From assembly GCA_046349595.1 (NCBI GenBank), contig JAXMCA010000002.1, forward strand, positions 2,170,001 to 2,234,000: a stretch of DNA of 64,000 nucleotides, read 5' to 3'. Positions 36,128 to 44,429 of the stretch are shown piece after piece. The position numbers and the translations under genes are program-made. Under the pieces are notes generated by a model, which was not told where the DNA came from, made no database searches, and saw nothing but the letters and a program-made list of their open reading frames with translations. The stretch comes from JACRLW01 sp046349595. Its GTDB lineage: Bacteria > Planctomycetota > UBA1135 > UBA2386. Positions within the stretch are counted from its first letter, which is position 1. Each line of letters begins with the position of its first letter.

Positions 36128-37296
36128 CGGGCGACCTCCGCACCGGACGGCGCGGCAGAAGCGATCGGTTGGCGACGGCCGTCGACCCACACCTCGAGCA
36201 GACGCGAGGTCAGCTCGATCGGGTCGCCGTCGAAGACGTCGAAGTCGGCATCACGGCCGACACGCAGTGAACCCAGGCGATCGCCGAAGCCGGACTGCTC
36301 GGCGGGGATGCGCGTGATCGCATCGAGAGCGGTCTTGCGGTCGAGGCCGTGGCGCACGGCGAGCGCGGCGGAACGGCGCAGGCCGCGGCCGTCGGCGCTG
36401 CAGAAGGAGAAGCGGACACCGGCGGCGGCGAGCTTTGCGGGAGCGTCGAGGGCCTTCTCCTCGCTGTTCCATCCCAGCGCGCGCAGCGACACCGAGATGG
36501 GCTTGCCGCGCAGCCGCGGCAGGCAGTCCTCGATCTCCACGACGTCGAGCAGAATCGGCGTGATGCCGACCTCCGCGGCGATGTCCAGCGCACCGCTGAC
36601 CTCGGCGTGCGACGAGGCATGGATCAGCACGCGGCGTCCGCCGTCGGCCGCCTCGCGCAGCACGGCCAAGGCCGGCGTCGATCCGCGCAGGGGATCGCGC
36701 GCATCGGCGAAGGCGCCGCGGATCAGCTCCGCCGCACCCATGCGCGAGGTCGGGTAGCGCTCGCGCGACAGCGAGCTGCCGACCAGCGCCATCTTGAGGT
36801 AGCCCTCGGCGCTCGCCACCACGCCGCGCGTGCCGTTCCACTTCACCAGCGCGGCGATGCCGCCGAAGGTGTTGGTCGAGGTCGGCGCGAGCAGCACCGA
36901 GGTGATGCCGCTCTGCGCCCGCCGCGGCAGGACGCGATCGAAGGGATCGAAGGCGTCGGCGGCGCGGAGTTCGGGCGTGAAGGCGTCGATGGTCTCGGCG
37001 AGATCACCGGCGAGGCCGAGCTGGTCGTGCAGCACGATCATGCCGGGCACCACGACCGCGCCCTCGGGCAGGCGGATGCGCGTGGCGCGCGCGATCACGT
37101 CGGCCGCGATCTCGCGGCCCACGGCGACGATCTTGCCGTCGCGGAAGGCGATGCGCGCGGCTTCGCCGTCGAGGACCTCGCCGGGCGCGAGAACGACGTG
37201 CGACGCTTCGACCACGGTGGTCTTCACGTCTTGCGCACGGAGTGCTGCCGCCGCGGCGAGGACCAGGGTGACGGTGCGGAAGAGGTCGGTCTTCAT
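36124..37296 (-). CDS. Exported amidohydrolase-fold protein lacking HxH (array member 2)
   Basis: The protein has 390 residues. ATG 37296 shares a base with the preceding stop (TGATG); a GTG at 37299 is the alternative. The signal peptide ends in LRAQ. The metal position reads VPGMIVLHDQLGLAG, with a single His. It is shorter than its neighbours and lacks the charged insert. LIHASSHAEVSGAL and ISVSLRAL strands form the barrel, and the closing signature is RLGSLRVGRDADFDVFDGDPI. The first gene of the array lies directly upstream. Confidence 0.85.
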   Translation of the reverse strand: MKTDLFRTVTLVLAAAAALRAQDVKTTVVEASHVVLAPGEVLDGEAARIAFRDGKIVAVGREIAADVIARATRIRLPEGAVVVPGMIVLHDQLGLAGDLAETIDAFTPELRAADAFDPFDRVLPRRAQSGITSVLLAPTSTNTFGGIAALVKWNGTRGVVASAEGYLKMALVGSSLSRERYPTSRMGAAELIRGAFADARDPLRGSTPALAVLREAADGGRRVLIHASSHAEVSGALDIAAEVGITPILLDVVEIEDCLPRLRGKPISVSLRALGWNSEEKALDAPAKLAAAGVRFSFCSADGRGLRRSAALAVRHGLDRKTALDAITRIPAEQSGFGDRLGSLRVGRDADFDVFDGDPIELTSRLLEVWVDGRRQPIASAAPSGAEVAR

Positions 37297-38915
37297 CACT
37301 TGGCCTCGTGTGCGGTGCGACCGCCGGACAGGACACGCAGGATGCGCGCGTCGCTCTGGAGCAGGGGAGCGGAGGTGATCAGCACGTCGGCGAGCTTGCC
37401 TGCCTCGAGCGTGCCGCAGTCCGAAGAGATGCCGAGCATCGCGGCGGCGTCGACGGTGATCGCGCGCAGCGCGGTCTCCGCCGGGACACCGTTGCCGACC
37501 GCCTCGGCCGCGACCGCGGGCAGGTTGCGGGCGCGTGCGACCGAAGCCGAGCCGATGGCGATCGGCACGTTCTTGTGCGCGAGCGCGACCGCGACCGGAA
37601 TCGGCAGGTCGCCGGCGTCCTCCTCGGCCTCCGGAGCCGGCGACTCCGCGCCGGTGACCAGCACCGGCACGCCGGCGTCGGCGATCGCCGAGGCGGCGTC
37701 GCCGGCGCGGTCGGCGAGTTCGAGCACCAGGCGCTTCACGCCGTAGTCGCGCGCGATCTGCAGCGCACGCTCGACCTCCTCGCGGCGATCGACCTCGACG
37801 AACAGCGCGAGCTTGCCGTCGCGGACCTCGATCAGCGCGTCCTTGGCGGCGTCGTGCGGCGGGGGGGGCGGGAACTTCGGGCGTTCGGGTGCCTTCTCCT
37901 CCGGCTTCGGCGCCGCACCTTCGGCCGGGTTGCCCTGCGCGGGAGCGGCCGGAGTCGGATTGCCCGGCGCGGGCTGGCCACCCTGCGGAGGAGCATTGCC
38001 ACCCGGACCACCACCGGGGCCACCCGGACCGCCGCCCGGACCACCGCGCCCGCTGCCGTCACCGCGCGGTCGCCGTCCGCTCCGTCCGGGAGCGCCTTCG
38101 GGTCGTGCGCCCTGGCCTTCCGCGGGATTGGCCGCCGGCGCACCCTCGGTCGGAGCGGCGATGCCGTTCTTCTTGCGGTGCCAGTCGAGGTACTCGCCGA
38201 ACTTGGTCTCGTAGTCCTTGAGCTGCTTCTCGTACTCGCCGAAGGCCTTCTCGTAGTCCTTGAGCTGCTCGAACTCGCGGCCCAGCGCGGCGAGCTGTTC
38301 CATCCGCGCCAGCGGGTGCATCGGCGCATTGCCGTTGCTCAGGCGCAGGTGCACGGCCACGGTCGCGTGACCGGGAAAGGCCTCGGGGCCGCCGGCGCCG
38401 AGGTGGAGGAGCGCACCCTTGCCGCGCCACACCGCGCCGCTGCGGCTGCTGACGTAGGCGGTGGTCACGCCGTCCTGCACCAGCTCGCCGCTCGGCTCGT
38501 CGGCGCGATCGAGCGCCAGCGCCAACTCGCCGCCAGCGTCGCCGATGCCGTCTCCGCCGCGCGGGGCGAAGGCCTGCGAGAGCGCGTCGATCAATCCCGG
38601 GTAGGCGTGGGCGCTCGGGTGTTCGAAGACCGTCGCACCCTCGGGGATCGCGGTCGACGCCGCCGGGCCGACGGCCTCGATGCGCGCGCCGCGGATCACG
38701 ATCACCCCGTCCTGGATCGTCGATCCCGTCATGGTGTGGATCGTTCCGACCTTCAGCACCGTGACCGGCTCGGCCTTCTCGGGCGCCTTGGTCTCGGCTT
38801 GCGGGGTCTCGGGCTCGTCCTGGGCGACGGCGAGCGGGCCGAGGAAGGAGGAGAGGACCAGGGACAGGGCGACGCACGGGTGGCGTCGCCCCCTGCCGCG
38901 GGCGGGTTCGGTCAT
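37296..38915 (-). CDS. Exported amidohydrolase-fold protein lacking HxH, with Gly/Pro-rich insert (array member 1)
   Basis: The protein has 539 residues from ATG 38915, which begins a twin-Arg-rich n-region, a hydrophobic segment and LAVAQ. The metal position reads YPGLIDALSQAFAPRG. A helix with repeated LKDYE units (EFEQLKDYEKAFGEYEKQ) leads into about 90 residues rich in Gly, Pro and Ala (GGPGGGPGG units, encoded around 37930-38100). The barrel then continues (LALFVEVDRREEVERAL). The closing signature is DCGTLEAGKLADVLITSAPL. As first gene of the array it is preceded by a 222-bp spacer shared with the divergent gene at 39138, where the array promoter must lie. I cannot define its -10. Confidence 0.85.
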   Translation of the reverse strand: MTEPARGRGRRHPCVALSLVLSSFLGPLAVAQDEPETPQAETKAPEKAEPVTVLKVGTIHTMTGSTIQDGVIVIRGARIEAVGPAASTAIPEGATVFEHPSAHAYPGLIDALSQAFAPRGGDGIGDAGGELALALDRADEPSGELVQDGVTTAYVSSRSGAVWRGKGALLHLGAGGPEAFPGHATVAVHLRLSNGNAPMHPLARMEQLAALGREFEQLKDYEKAFGEYEKQLKDYETKFGEYLDWHRKKNGIAAPTEGAPAANPAEGQGARPEGAPGRSGRRPRGDGSGRGGPGGGPGGPGGGPGGNAPPQGGQPAPGNPTPAAPAQGNPAEGAAPKPEEKAPERPKFPPPPPHDAAKDALIEVRDGKLALFVEVDRREEVERALQIARDYGVKRLVLELADRAGDAASAIADAGVPVLVTGAESPAPEAEEDAGDLPIPVAVALAHKNVPIAIGSASVARARNLPAVAAEAVGNGVPAETALRAITVDAAAMLGISSDCGTLEAGKLADVLITSAPLLQSDARILRVLSGGRTAHEAK

Positions 38916-39109
38916 CGACGGGGCTCGGTCCGAGAGGGGCTGCTGCACCGGGGCCTCGACCTCCGGTGTTGGGGGGGCCCTTCTACGGGGATCTCCGGAG
39001 GTCTGCCAGAACCGTCGTCGTGGCGTCCGATGGCGTTGCACGATCGGGGCGAGCGGTCCAGGGTCGCGACCGCCCGGGGGCGCGACGTTACGGGATGCGC
39101 GATCGGCGC

Positions 39110-39115
39110 TAACCT
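39110..39115 (+). promoter_or_regulatory. Putative -10 element of the gene at 39138
   Basis: TAACCT lies 22 nt before ATG 39138 in the 222-bp spacer shared with the amidohydrolase array. Confidence 0.4.
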
Positions 39116-39137
39116 CGCGGCTCCGCGCGCCGCACCG

Positions 39138-40487
39138 ATGGAATCCCGCACCCTCGCCCTCCGACCCCTGCGTCGGCTCTGCGCCACCCTCGCCCTGGCC
39201 TCGGCGCTGACCGCGCAGCAGCGACCGCTGGTCGACATCACGCCGGGTCTCGCCGACCACCGCGACGCGACGATCAGCCCCGACGGCCAGTGGGTCGCCT
39301 ACCGCACCGGCAACACGCTCGGTGTCGTCAGCATCGCCGGGCAGGCGGCGGTGACCGTCCACACCGGGACGGTGCAAGGCGGCTTCCTCTGGTCGCGGTC
39401 CAGCGGGACCCTGTTCCTCGCCGAGGCCGGAGCGCTGTTCTCCACGCCGCGCAATGCGTCGAACGCGACCCAGATCGCGAGCTTCGGCACCGCGACGGTC
39501 ACGCTGTGGGACCTCGACACCCCGGGCACGACGCTGTTCTGCACGCGCTACGAGCCGTCGACCGCGACCTACACCGCCTTCAGGGTCGCGTCGTCGGGCG
39601 CGTCCGTGCCGGTCGACCTGTTCTCCAGCCAGGACGAGATCTTCGGCCTGCGCATCGATCCGAGCGGGCAGTACCTCCTGCACCTCGAGCGGGTCGTCGC
39701 GCCCTTCAGCCCGATCAGCGTCAAGCGCACGGATCTGGCCGCGCAGTCGACGACCGATCTGGTTCCGGGCCCGCTCGGCACGCAGGTGTCGGATCCGGCC
39801 TGGCTCGACGCCGGCGACACCGCGTTGTGCGCGACGCAGGACGGCCTCGGCCGCGTCCAGGCGGTGCAACTCGAGCGCCTGACCGGACGCGCCGTGCCGC
39901 TGACCGGCAACGCGCCGCACTCCGCGGTCCGCCTGTCTCCCGATCGCCAGTGGATCCTGACCACTTCCGTCGACGGGCAGGGCGGCAATGGTCCGACCCT
40001 CCTGCCGGTCGTCGGCGGCGGCGAGGTGATGCTCCACACCGCGGAGCCCTTCGCCTACGGCGGCGCGCCGGGCATCGATCTACAGGCCCGTCGCGTCGTC
40101 TTCAGCGCGCGGCGCCTCAACGCGGCCGAGAACCTGCGGATCTTCCGCCTCGATCTCGACCGCGAGATCGTCGCTCGCCCGCGTTGCCCCATCGGCTCGG
40201 TGCTGACCCTGGAACTGCCCGCCAACGCGAACGAAATCGGCGTGCTGTTCCTCGGCCTGCGGCAGCCGTCCTTCACCCTCGCGGGCATCGCCTATGGCTT
40301 CGACCTCGGCGCGAACTTCGCGATCCTGACCATCGCCGCCGGCGGGGCTCAGCCGATCACCTTCTCGATCCCGGTTCCCCCGGACCCCGGTCTCTCGAAC
40401 CTGCTGGTCGACTACCAGGGCCTGCGCGTCGACACCGTGGCGCACTCGGCGGCCTTCACCCGGTCGGGGCGCTTCGTGATCTTCTGA
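39138..40487 (+). CDS. Exported PD40/WD40-type propeller protein with the shared C-terminal domain
   Basis: The protein has 449 residues. The signal peptide ends in ALTAQ. TolB/PD40-like strands with SPDGQWVAYRTG and SPDRQWILTTS indicate a propeller of about six blades. The last 100 residues (from about RCPIGSVLTLELP to FVIF) are the exported C-terminal domain seen in four other proteins here. It should be an extracytoplasmic binding protein of unknown ligand. It is divergent from the amidohydrolase array. The frame remains open for a long way upstream on this strand, but that part lies antisense to the array and is not coding. Confidence 0.75.
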   Translation: MESRTLALRPLRRLCATLALASALTAQQRPLVDITPGLADHRDATISPDGQWVAYRTGNTLGVVSIAGQAAVTVHTGTVQGGFLWSRSSGTLFLAEAGALFSTPRNASNATQIASFGTATVTLWDLDTPGTTLFCTRYEPSTATYTAFRVASSGASVPVDLFSSQDEIFGLRIDPSGQYLLHLERVVAPFSPISVKRTDLAAQSTTDLVPGPLGTQVSDPAWLDAGDTALCATQDGLGRVQAVQLERLTGRAVPLTGNAPHSAVRLSPDRQWILTTSVDGQGGNGPTLLPVVGGGEVMLHTAEPFAYGGAPGIDLQARRVVFSARRLNAAENLRIFRLDLDREIVARPRCPIGSVLTLELPANANEIGVLFLGLRQPSFTLAGIAYGFDLGANFAILTIAAGGAQPITFSIPVPPDPGLSNLLVDYQGLRVDTVAHSAAFTRSGRFVIF

Positions 40488-40499
40488 CCGGCGCCGGGC

Positions 40500-40505
40500 T
40501 ATGCT
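40500..40505 (+). promoter_or_regulatory. Putative -10 element of the ferredoxin gene
   Basis: TATGCT ends 9 nt before TTG 40515, so the message is leaderless or nearly so despite the non-ATG start. Confidence 0.45.
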
Positions 40506-40514
40506 CGGCCCCCC

Positions 40515-40811
40515 TTGTCCTCGCTGGTCGAAGTCGGATTCCTGCCCGCCGGGCGCACCTGTTGGGTTGCCGCGGGCACGACCCTGTTGCAGGCAGGCGC
40601 CGCCGCCGGCATCGAGATCGTGACCGGCTGCACGCGTGGCATGTGCGGCACCGACGCGGTCCGCATCGTCGCGGGAGTCGAGTCCATCGAGCCGCCCTCG
40701 GCCGACGAGCGCGGCACCCTCGATCGCATGGGCCTCGGCGCGGAGTGGCGCCTCGCCTGCTCGGCGCGCGTGCGCAGCGGCTCGCTGCGCATCGAGATCG
40801 GCGCCTTCTGA
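40515..40811 (+). CDS. Small 2Fe-2S ferredoxin with Asp in place of the third Cys ligand
   Basis: The protein has 98 residues from TTG 40515. It has the plant/adrenodoxin-type layout: beta-grasp strands, then C39-TRGM-C44-GT-D47, and C82 in LACSAR. The usual third Cys (C-x4-C-x2-C) is Asp47. The family tolerates such CGTD/CGSD variants in some proteins, and a cluster with three Cys and one Asp would have an altered potential; this is inference. An extra Cys16 could not replace it by position. The gene ends 2 bp before the RluA-family gene, so the two form an operon. No reductase is adjacent. Confidence 0.8.
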   Translation: MSSLVEVGFLPAGRTCWVAAGTTLLQAGAAAGIEIVTGCTRGMCGTDAVRIVAGVESIEPPSADERGTLDRMGLGAEWRLACSARVRSGSLRIEIGAF

Positions 40812-40813
40812 AC

Positions 40814-41731
40814 ATGGTCAACCTCCAGATCGATCCTTCCCTCGACGGCCAGCGCCTCGATCTCGCCGTCCATCGCCTCGGCGACGGGCTCTCCCGCAGC
40901 ATGGCCCGTCGGCTCTGCGAGATCGGTGCGGTCGCGCTCGACGACGTGCGCGGTGCCCCCGGTGACCGCGTCCGCGCCGGTGCGACGATCGCCTGGAACG
41001 AGGTCGAGGTCGGGACCAGCCTCGCGCTCGGGCTGCCGGTGGTGCACGCCGACGACTCCCTGCTCGTCGTGCACAAGCCGCCGGGTCTCGCCGCACATGG
41101 CGGTCCGCTGGTCGACGACTCGGTCGCCGCGCGCATCGAACTGGTCTTCGGCGGCGAAGGCGTGGGTCTGGTGCATCGCCTCGATCGCGAGGCGTCCGGG
41201 CTCCTCGCCCTCGGTCGGGGGCGTGACGCGTTGCGTGCCCTGGCGGCGGCGCTGGAGAGCGGTGCGATCCGGCGCAGCTACCTCGCCGGGGTGCACGGGC
41301 GTCCGGAGCGCGACGCCTTCGAGATCGACCTGCCGCTGCGCGTGCTCGACGAACCGCGCGGCGACCAGCCGAAGACGGTCGTCGACGAGGCCGACGGCCA
41401 GCCGGCCAGGAGCGAGATCCGGGTGCTCGGTCGGACGGCGCAGGCCGCGCTGGTCGAAGTGCGCCTGCACAGCGGGCGCACCCATCAGATCCGCGCGCAC
41501 CTCGCGGCGGTCGGCCATCCGCTGCTCGGCGATCCGCGCTACGGCGATCCGGCCGTCAACGACGCCGTCCGCGCCACCTACGGTGTCCGGCGCATGCTGC
41601 TGCACGCGGCGGAGCTGTGTCTGCCGTCGCCTGCGACGGGGCGCACGCTCGAACTGCGCGCGATGCACGAGCCGGACTTCCTGCGCTGCTTCCGCTCGAT
41701 CCTGCGCCCGCGCACTCCGGCCGCGGAGTGA
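40814..41731 (+). CDS. RluA-family 23S rRNA pseudouridine synthase
   Basis: The protein has 305 residues from ATG 40814. Residues about 5-65 form an S4-like RNA-binding domain. The catalytic domain carries HRLDREASGLL with Asp124 as nucleophile, then RSYLAGVHG and the HSGRTHQIRAHLAAVGHPLLGD signature. All the usual RluA motifs are present. It isomerises a uridine in rRNA (or tRNA) to pseudouridine; the exact site cannot be told from sequence. It is placed 2 bp after the ferredoxin, and the partnership is unexplained. Confidence 0.92.
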   Translation: MVNLQIDPSLDGQRLDLAVHRLGDGLSRSMARRLCEIGAVALDDVRGAPGDRVRAGATIAWNEVEVGTSLALGLPVVHADDSLLVVHKPPGLAAHGGPLVDDSVAARIELVFGGEGVGLVHRLDREASGLLALGRGRDALRALAAALESGAIRRSYLAGVHGRPERDAFEIDLPLRVLDEPRGDQPKTVVDEADGQPARSEIRVLGRTAQAALVEVRLHSGRTHQIRAHLAAVGHPLLGDPRYGDPAVNDAVRATYGVRRMLLHAAELCLPSPATGRTLELRAMHEPDFLRCFRSILRPRTPAAE

Positions 41732-41768
41732 CCGCGAATCTCCCCGGCCCGAGCCGAGGTCGCGCCCT

Positions 41769-41774
41769 TAGCAT
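41769..41774 (+). promoter_or_regulatory. Putative -10 element of the methyltransferase gene
   Basis: TAGCAT ends 6 nt before GTG 41781. The transcription start would fall on the G of the start codon, a leaderless GTG gene. Confidence 0.45.
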
Positions 41775-41780
41775 GCGGCG

Positions 41781-42407
41781 GTGACCGACCGACCCCTGCG
41801 CGACGCGTTGCACTTCTTCGGCCGCTTCCTGCGGAGCCCCGGCTCGGTGGGGGCGGTGCTGCCGAGTTCGCGTTTCCTGGCCCGCGAGCTGGTCGGCGAC
41901 CTCGCGGCGCTTCGTGCCGGGGACCTGGTCGTCGAGTACGGCCCGGGAACCGGCGCCATCACCCGACGCATCGCCACCGTGCTGCCGGAGGGGGTGCGTT
42001 ATCTCGGCATCGAACTGGACGGGTCCTTCGTGCGTCGCCTCGAGCAGCGCTTCCCCCGGCTCGAGTTCCACCACGGTTCGGTGGCCGACGTGAAGCGCAT
42101 CCTCGCGGAGCGCGGACTGCCGGCCCCGCGGCGCATCGTGTCGGGGCTGCCCTTCGCCTCGCTGCCGCGCGCGGTGCAGGACGCGGTGGTCGGCGGTACG
42201 GCCGAAGTCCTCGATCCCAGTGGAGAGTTTCGCACCTTCCAGTACGTGCATGCCTGGCCATTGGCGACCGCGAAGCGCTTCCGGACCGCGATGGGCGGCT
42301 GCTTCAGAGGTTTCCAAAGACTCGGGCCGATCGTGAGGAATGTTCCACCGGCCTATGTGCTCGTGTATCGCGCGCCGGCTGTCAGAAGCTCCGCCGTCGC
42401 GCTCTGA
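41781..42407 (+). CDS. SAM-dependent methyltransferase, phospholipid N-methyltransferase-like
   Basis: The protein has 208 residues from GTG 41781. The opening FFGRFLRSPGSVGAVLPSSRFLARELV is characteristic of bacterial PmtA-type phosphatidylethanolamine methyltransferases and their rRNA-dimethylase-like relatives. VVEYGPGTGAITR is SAM motif I, GIELD motif II and IVSGLPFASLP the NxPF-like motif IV. It probably methylates a membrane lipid headgroup, or less likely another small substrate. The tail overlaps by 26 bp the convergent small membrane protein, with both stop codons inside the partner gene. Confidence 0.75.
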   Translation: MTDRPLRDALHFFGRFLRSPGSVGAVLPSSRFLARELVGDLAALRAGDLVVEYGPGTGAITRRIATVLPEGVRYLGIELDGSFVRRLEQRFPRLEFHHGSVADVKRILAERGLPAPRRIVSGLPFASLPRAVQDAVVGGTAEVLDPSGEFRTFQYVHAWPLATAKRFRTAMGGCFRGFQRLGPIVRNVPPAYVLVYRAPAVRSSAVAL

Positions 42408-42666
42408 GTTCGTCCTCGAGAGCGTCGAGTCGGCGCTCGAGGCGCGTGAAGCGATCGTCGGCGACCTTCTTGGTCTCCTCGCTGAGTTCGCCGCGCCAGG
42501 CGGCATAGCGACCGACCCAGACCAGGCCGATCACGAGGGTGATCACGTCGACCTGGGGCGGGCTCCAGCCGGGAAACCACGTGCGCGCGTAGCGACCGAC
42601 GAGCAGTGAGAGGACGAGCAGCGTGCCGAGAAGGAGGTGAAAGCTCCGCTCACCGACTGAGACCAT
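42382..42666 (-). CDS. Small two-helix membrane protein with C-terminal coiled coil
   Basis: The protein has 94 residues from ATG 42666. There are two transmembrane helices (about residues 9-25 HLLLGTLLVLSLLVG and 39-55 ITLVIGLVWVG). A charged coiled coil follows (ETKKVADDRFTRLERRLDALEDELRAR). A TAACCC element ends 7 nt before the start on the minus strand. It is divergent from the lysine aminomutase cluster. I do not recognise the family; it could be a membrane adaptor. Confidence 0.7.
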   Translation of the reverse strand: MVSVGERSFHLLLGTLLVLSLLVGRYARTWFPGWSPPQVDVITLVIGLVWVGRYAAWRGELSEETKKVADDRFTRLERRLDALEDELRARRRSF

Positions 42667-42763
42667 GACGGGCGGGTTATCTCGTGCGCGTCCCGTTCAA
42701 GGAAGCGACGACTCCCTGCCGAGATTCCCGCGCGGAGCATCTTGCGAAGCGCGGAGCGCACAC

Positions 42764-42769
42764 TAGAGT
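42764..42769 (+). promoter_or_regulatory. Putative -10 element of the beta-lysine/ATP-grasp operon
   Basis: TAGAGT is the only good TANNNT match in the spacer in this direction. It predicts transcription starting near 42777, well upstream of the probable aminomutase start at 43104. Confidence 0.4.
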
Positions 42770-42776
42770 CCGCGCG

Positions 42777-43103
42777 CGTCGGGGGTGGCGCATGATTCCG
42801 CGACGGTCGGTGGCCGTCCGCAAAGCGCAGCAACCCGGCGGAACTGCCCTTATCCGGCTCATGGACAACCAAGAATCTGGCGCCGCCGCGCCGATCGTCG
42901 GCCGTTCGGCCGACACTCTCGCCGAGCCCACCTCGGTTTCCGAAGAACCTCCGGATACCCGCCGCGCACGCGCGCGATCGACGCGGAATCGCAGCGTGCG
43001 CGGGATTGGGGCAAGGGAGGGAGTCAACCACGACGCTGCCGGCCTCGAAGTGGCCGCGCGGAGTGGTCGCGGCGCGACGAAGTCGCGTCTGCGCGCGCCG
43101 GTG
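42777..43103 (+). other. Long leader or N-terminal extension before lysine 2,3-aminomutase
   Basis: The region is open in the aminomutase frame from ATG 42792, but its third-position GC is lower than in the following gene and its product is Arg- and Ser-rich without a fold. Taking it as a roughly 330-nt 5' leader fits the family's normal protein length. I cannot identify a riboswitch in it. Confidence 0.4.
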
Positions 43104-44390
43104 ATGCCGCCGATCGTCGAGGTGCCGCGGGAGATCCCCGTGGCGCGCGAGACGAGTGTCGTCGAGCCGCGCGATTCCGACTTCGTCGTGAGCGAGCGTT
43201 CGCGGGCGTTCCGCGCGCGCTTCTTTCCCGATGTCGTCGACGCGCAGTGGAACGACTGGAAGTGGCAGCTCCGCAATCGCGTCCGCGATCTGTCGTCGCT
43301 CGATCGGATCCTGAACCTGACCGACGAAGAGCGCGCGATGGTCGCATCGCTCGGCGATCGTCTGCCGGTCGGCATCACGCCGTACTACGCGTCGCTGATG
43401 GATCCGAACGATCCCGACGACGCGGTGCGTCGCACCATGGTGCCCGTCGGCGCGGAGACCATCGAGTCGCCGATGGAGCTCGAGGATCCGCTCGCGGAAG
43501 ACGCCGACATGCCGGTGCCCGGACTCGTGCACCGCTATCCGGATCGCGTGCTGTTCCTCGTGACCAGCTTCTGCGCCGTCTACTGCCGCTACTGCACGCG
43601 CTCGCGTCTGGTCGGCAAGACCGGCGAGTACCACTTCAACCTCGCGCAGTACCAGGCCGCCATCGACTACATCGCGGCGACCAAGTCGATCCGCGACGTC
43701 CTCATCTCCGGCGGTGACCCGCTGACGATGGCCGACGATCGCATCGACTGGCTGCTGTCGCGACTGCGCGCGATCCCGCACGTCGAGTTCGTGCGCATCG
43801 GCAGCAAGGTCCCGGCGGTGTTGCCCCAGCGCATCACGCCGGAGCTCTGCGCGATCCTCAAGAAGTACCACCCCTTCTGGATGAGCGTGCACTTCACGCA
43901 TCCGAACGAGGTCACTCCGGAGGTCGCTCAGGCCTGTGCGCGTCTCGCCGACGCGGGGATCCCGCTCGGCAGCCAGACCGTGCTGATGAAGGGCGTGAAC
44001 GACGACGTGCCGACGATGAAGCAGCTCATGCACGGGCTGCTCAAGATCCGCGTGCGTCCGTACTACATCTACCAGATGGACCCGATCCCCGGCTCCGCGC
44101 ACTTCCGCACGCCGGTCGAGAAGGGTCTGGAGATCATCGAGGGGCTGCGTGGCCACACCACCGGCTACGCGGTGCCGCAGTACGTGATCGACGCGCCCGG
44201 CGGCGGTGGCAAGTTGCCGCTGCTGCCCAACTACGTGGTCGGTCGCGAAGGCGACTGGCTGATCCTCCGCAACTACGCGGGCGAGACCTTCCGCTATCCG
44301 GATCCGGTTTCGCGCGCCGATGCTCCGCAGGGTGCGCGTTCCGCGGAGGACATCGTCCGCGACGCTCCGCGCCGCCCGCGCTGCTCGTGA
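43104..44390 (+). CDS. kamA: Lysine 2,3-aminomutase (radical SAM, PLP)
   Basis: The protein has 428 residues from ATG 43104, which matches the usual family size; an in-frame ATG 42792 would add 104 residues. The core begins with RFFPDVVDAQWNDWKWQ, a hallmark of KamA. The radical SAM cluster motif is C157-x3-C161-x2-C164 (CAVYCRYC). GGDPLTMAD, HFTHPNEVTPE, GSQTVLMKGVNDD and YYIYQMDPIPG are the expected SAM- and PLP-pocket segments. The enzyme turns L-lysine into beta-lysine (EpmB-type homologues act on EF-P). Here no epmA is present. Instead the gene leads a cluster of ligases and acetyl-transfer enzymes, so free beta-lysine is the likely product. It is 39 bp from the next gene. Confidence 0.92.
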   Translation: MPPIVEVPREIPVARETSVVEPRDSDFVVSERSRAFRARFFPDVVDAQWNDWKWQLRNRVRDLSSLDRILNLTDEERAMVASLGDRLPVGITPYYASLMDPNDPDDAVRRTMVPVGAETIESPMELEDPLAEDADMPVPGLVHRYPDRVLFLVTSFCAVYCRYCTRSRLVGKTGEYHFNLAQYQAAIDYIAATKSIRDVLISGGDPLTMADDRIDWLLSRLRAIPHVEFVRIGSKVPAVLPQRITPELCAILKKYHPFWMSVHFTHPNEVTPEVAQACARLADAGIPLGSQTVLMKGVNDDVPTMKQLMHGLLKIRVRPYYIYQMDPIPGSAHFRTPVEKGLEIIEGLRGHTTGYAVPQYVIDAPGGGGKLPLLPNYVVGREGDWLILRNYAGETFRYPDPVSRADAPQGARSAEDIVRDAPRRPRCS

Positions 44391-44429
44391 CCGAGGTGCG
44401 GGCCGCCCGAAGCGGCCCGCCGATGCACC

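Noticed and set aside
37860..38100. Gly/Pro-rich stretch as a possible separate collagen-like gene
   Set aside because: It is in frame within an amidohydrolase-fold protein with normal sequence on both sides.
42777..43103. Lysine or cobalamin riboswitch before kamA
   Set aside because: I could not find the conserved core sequences of either class; only a covariance search could settle it.
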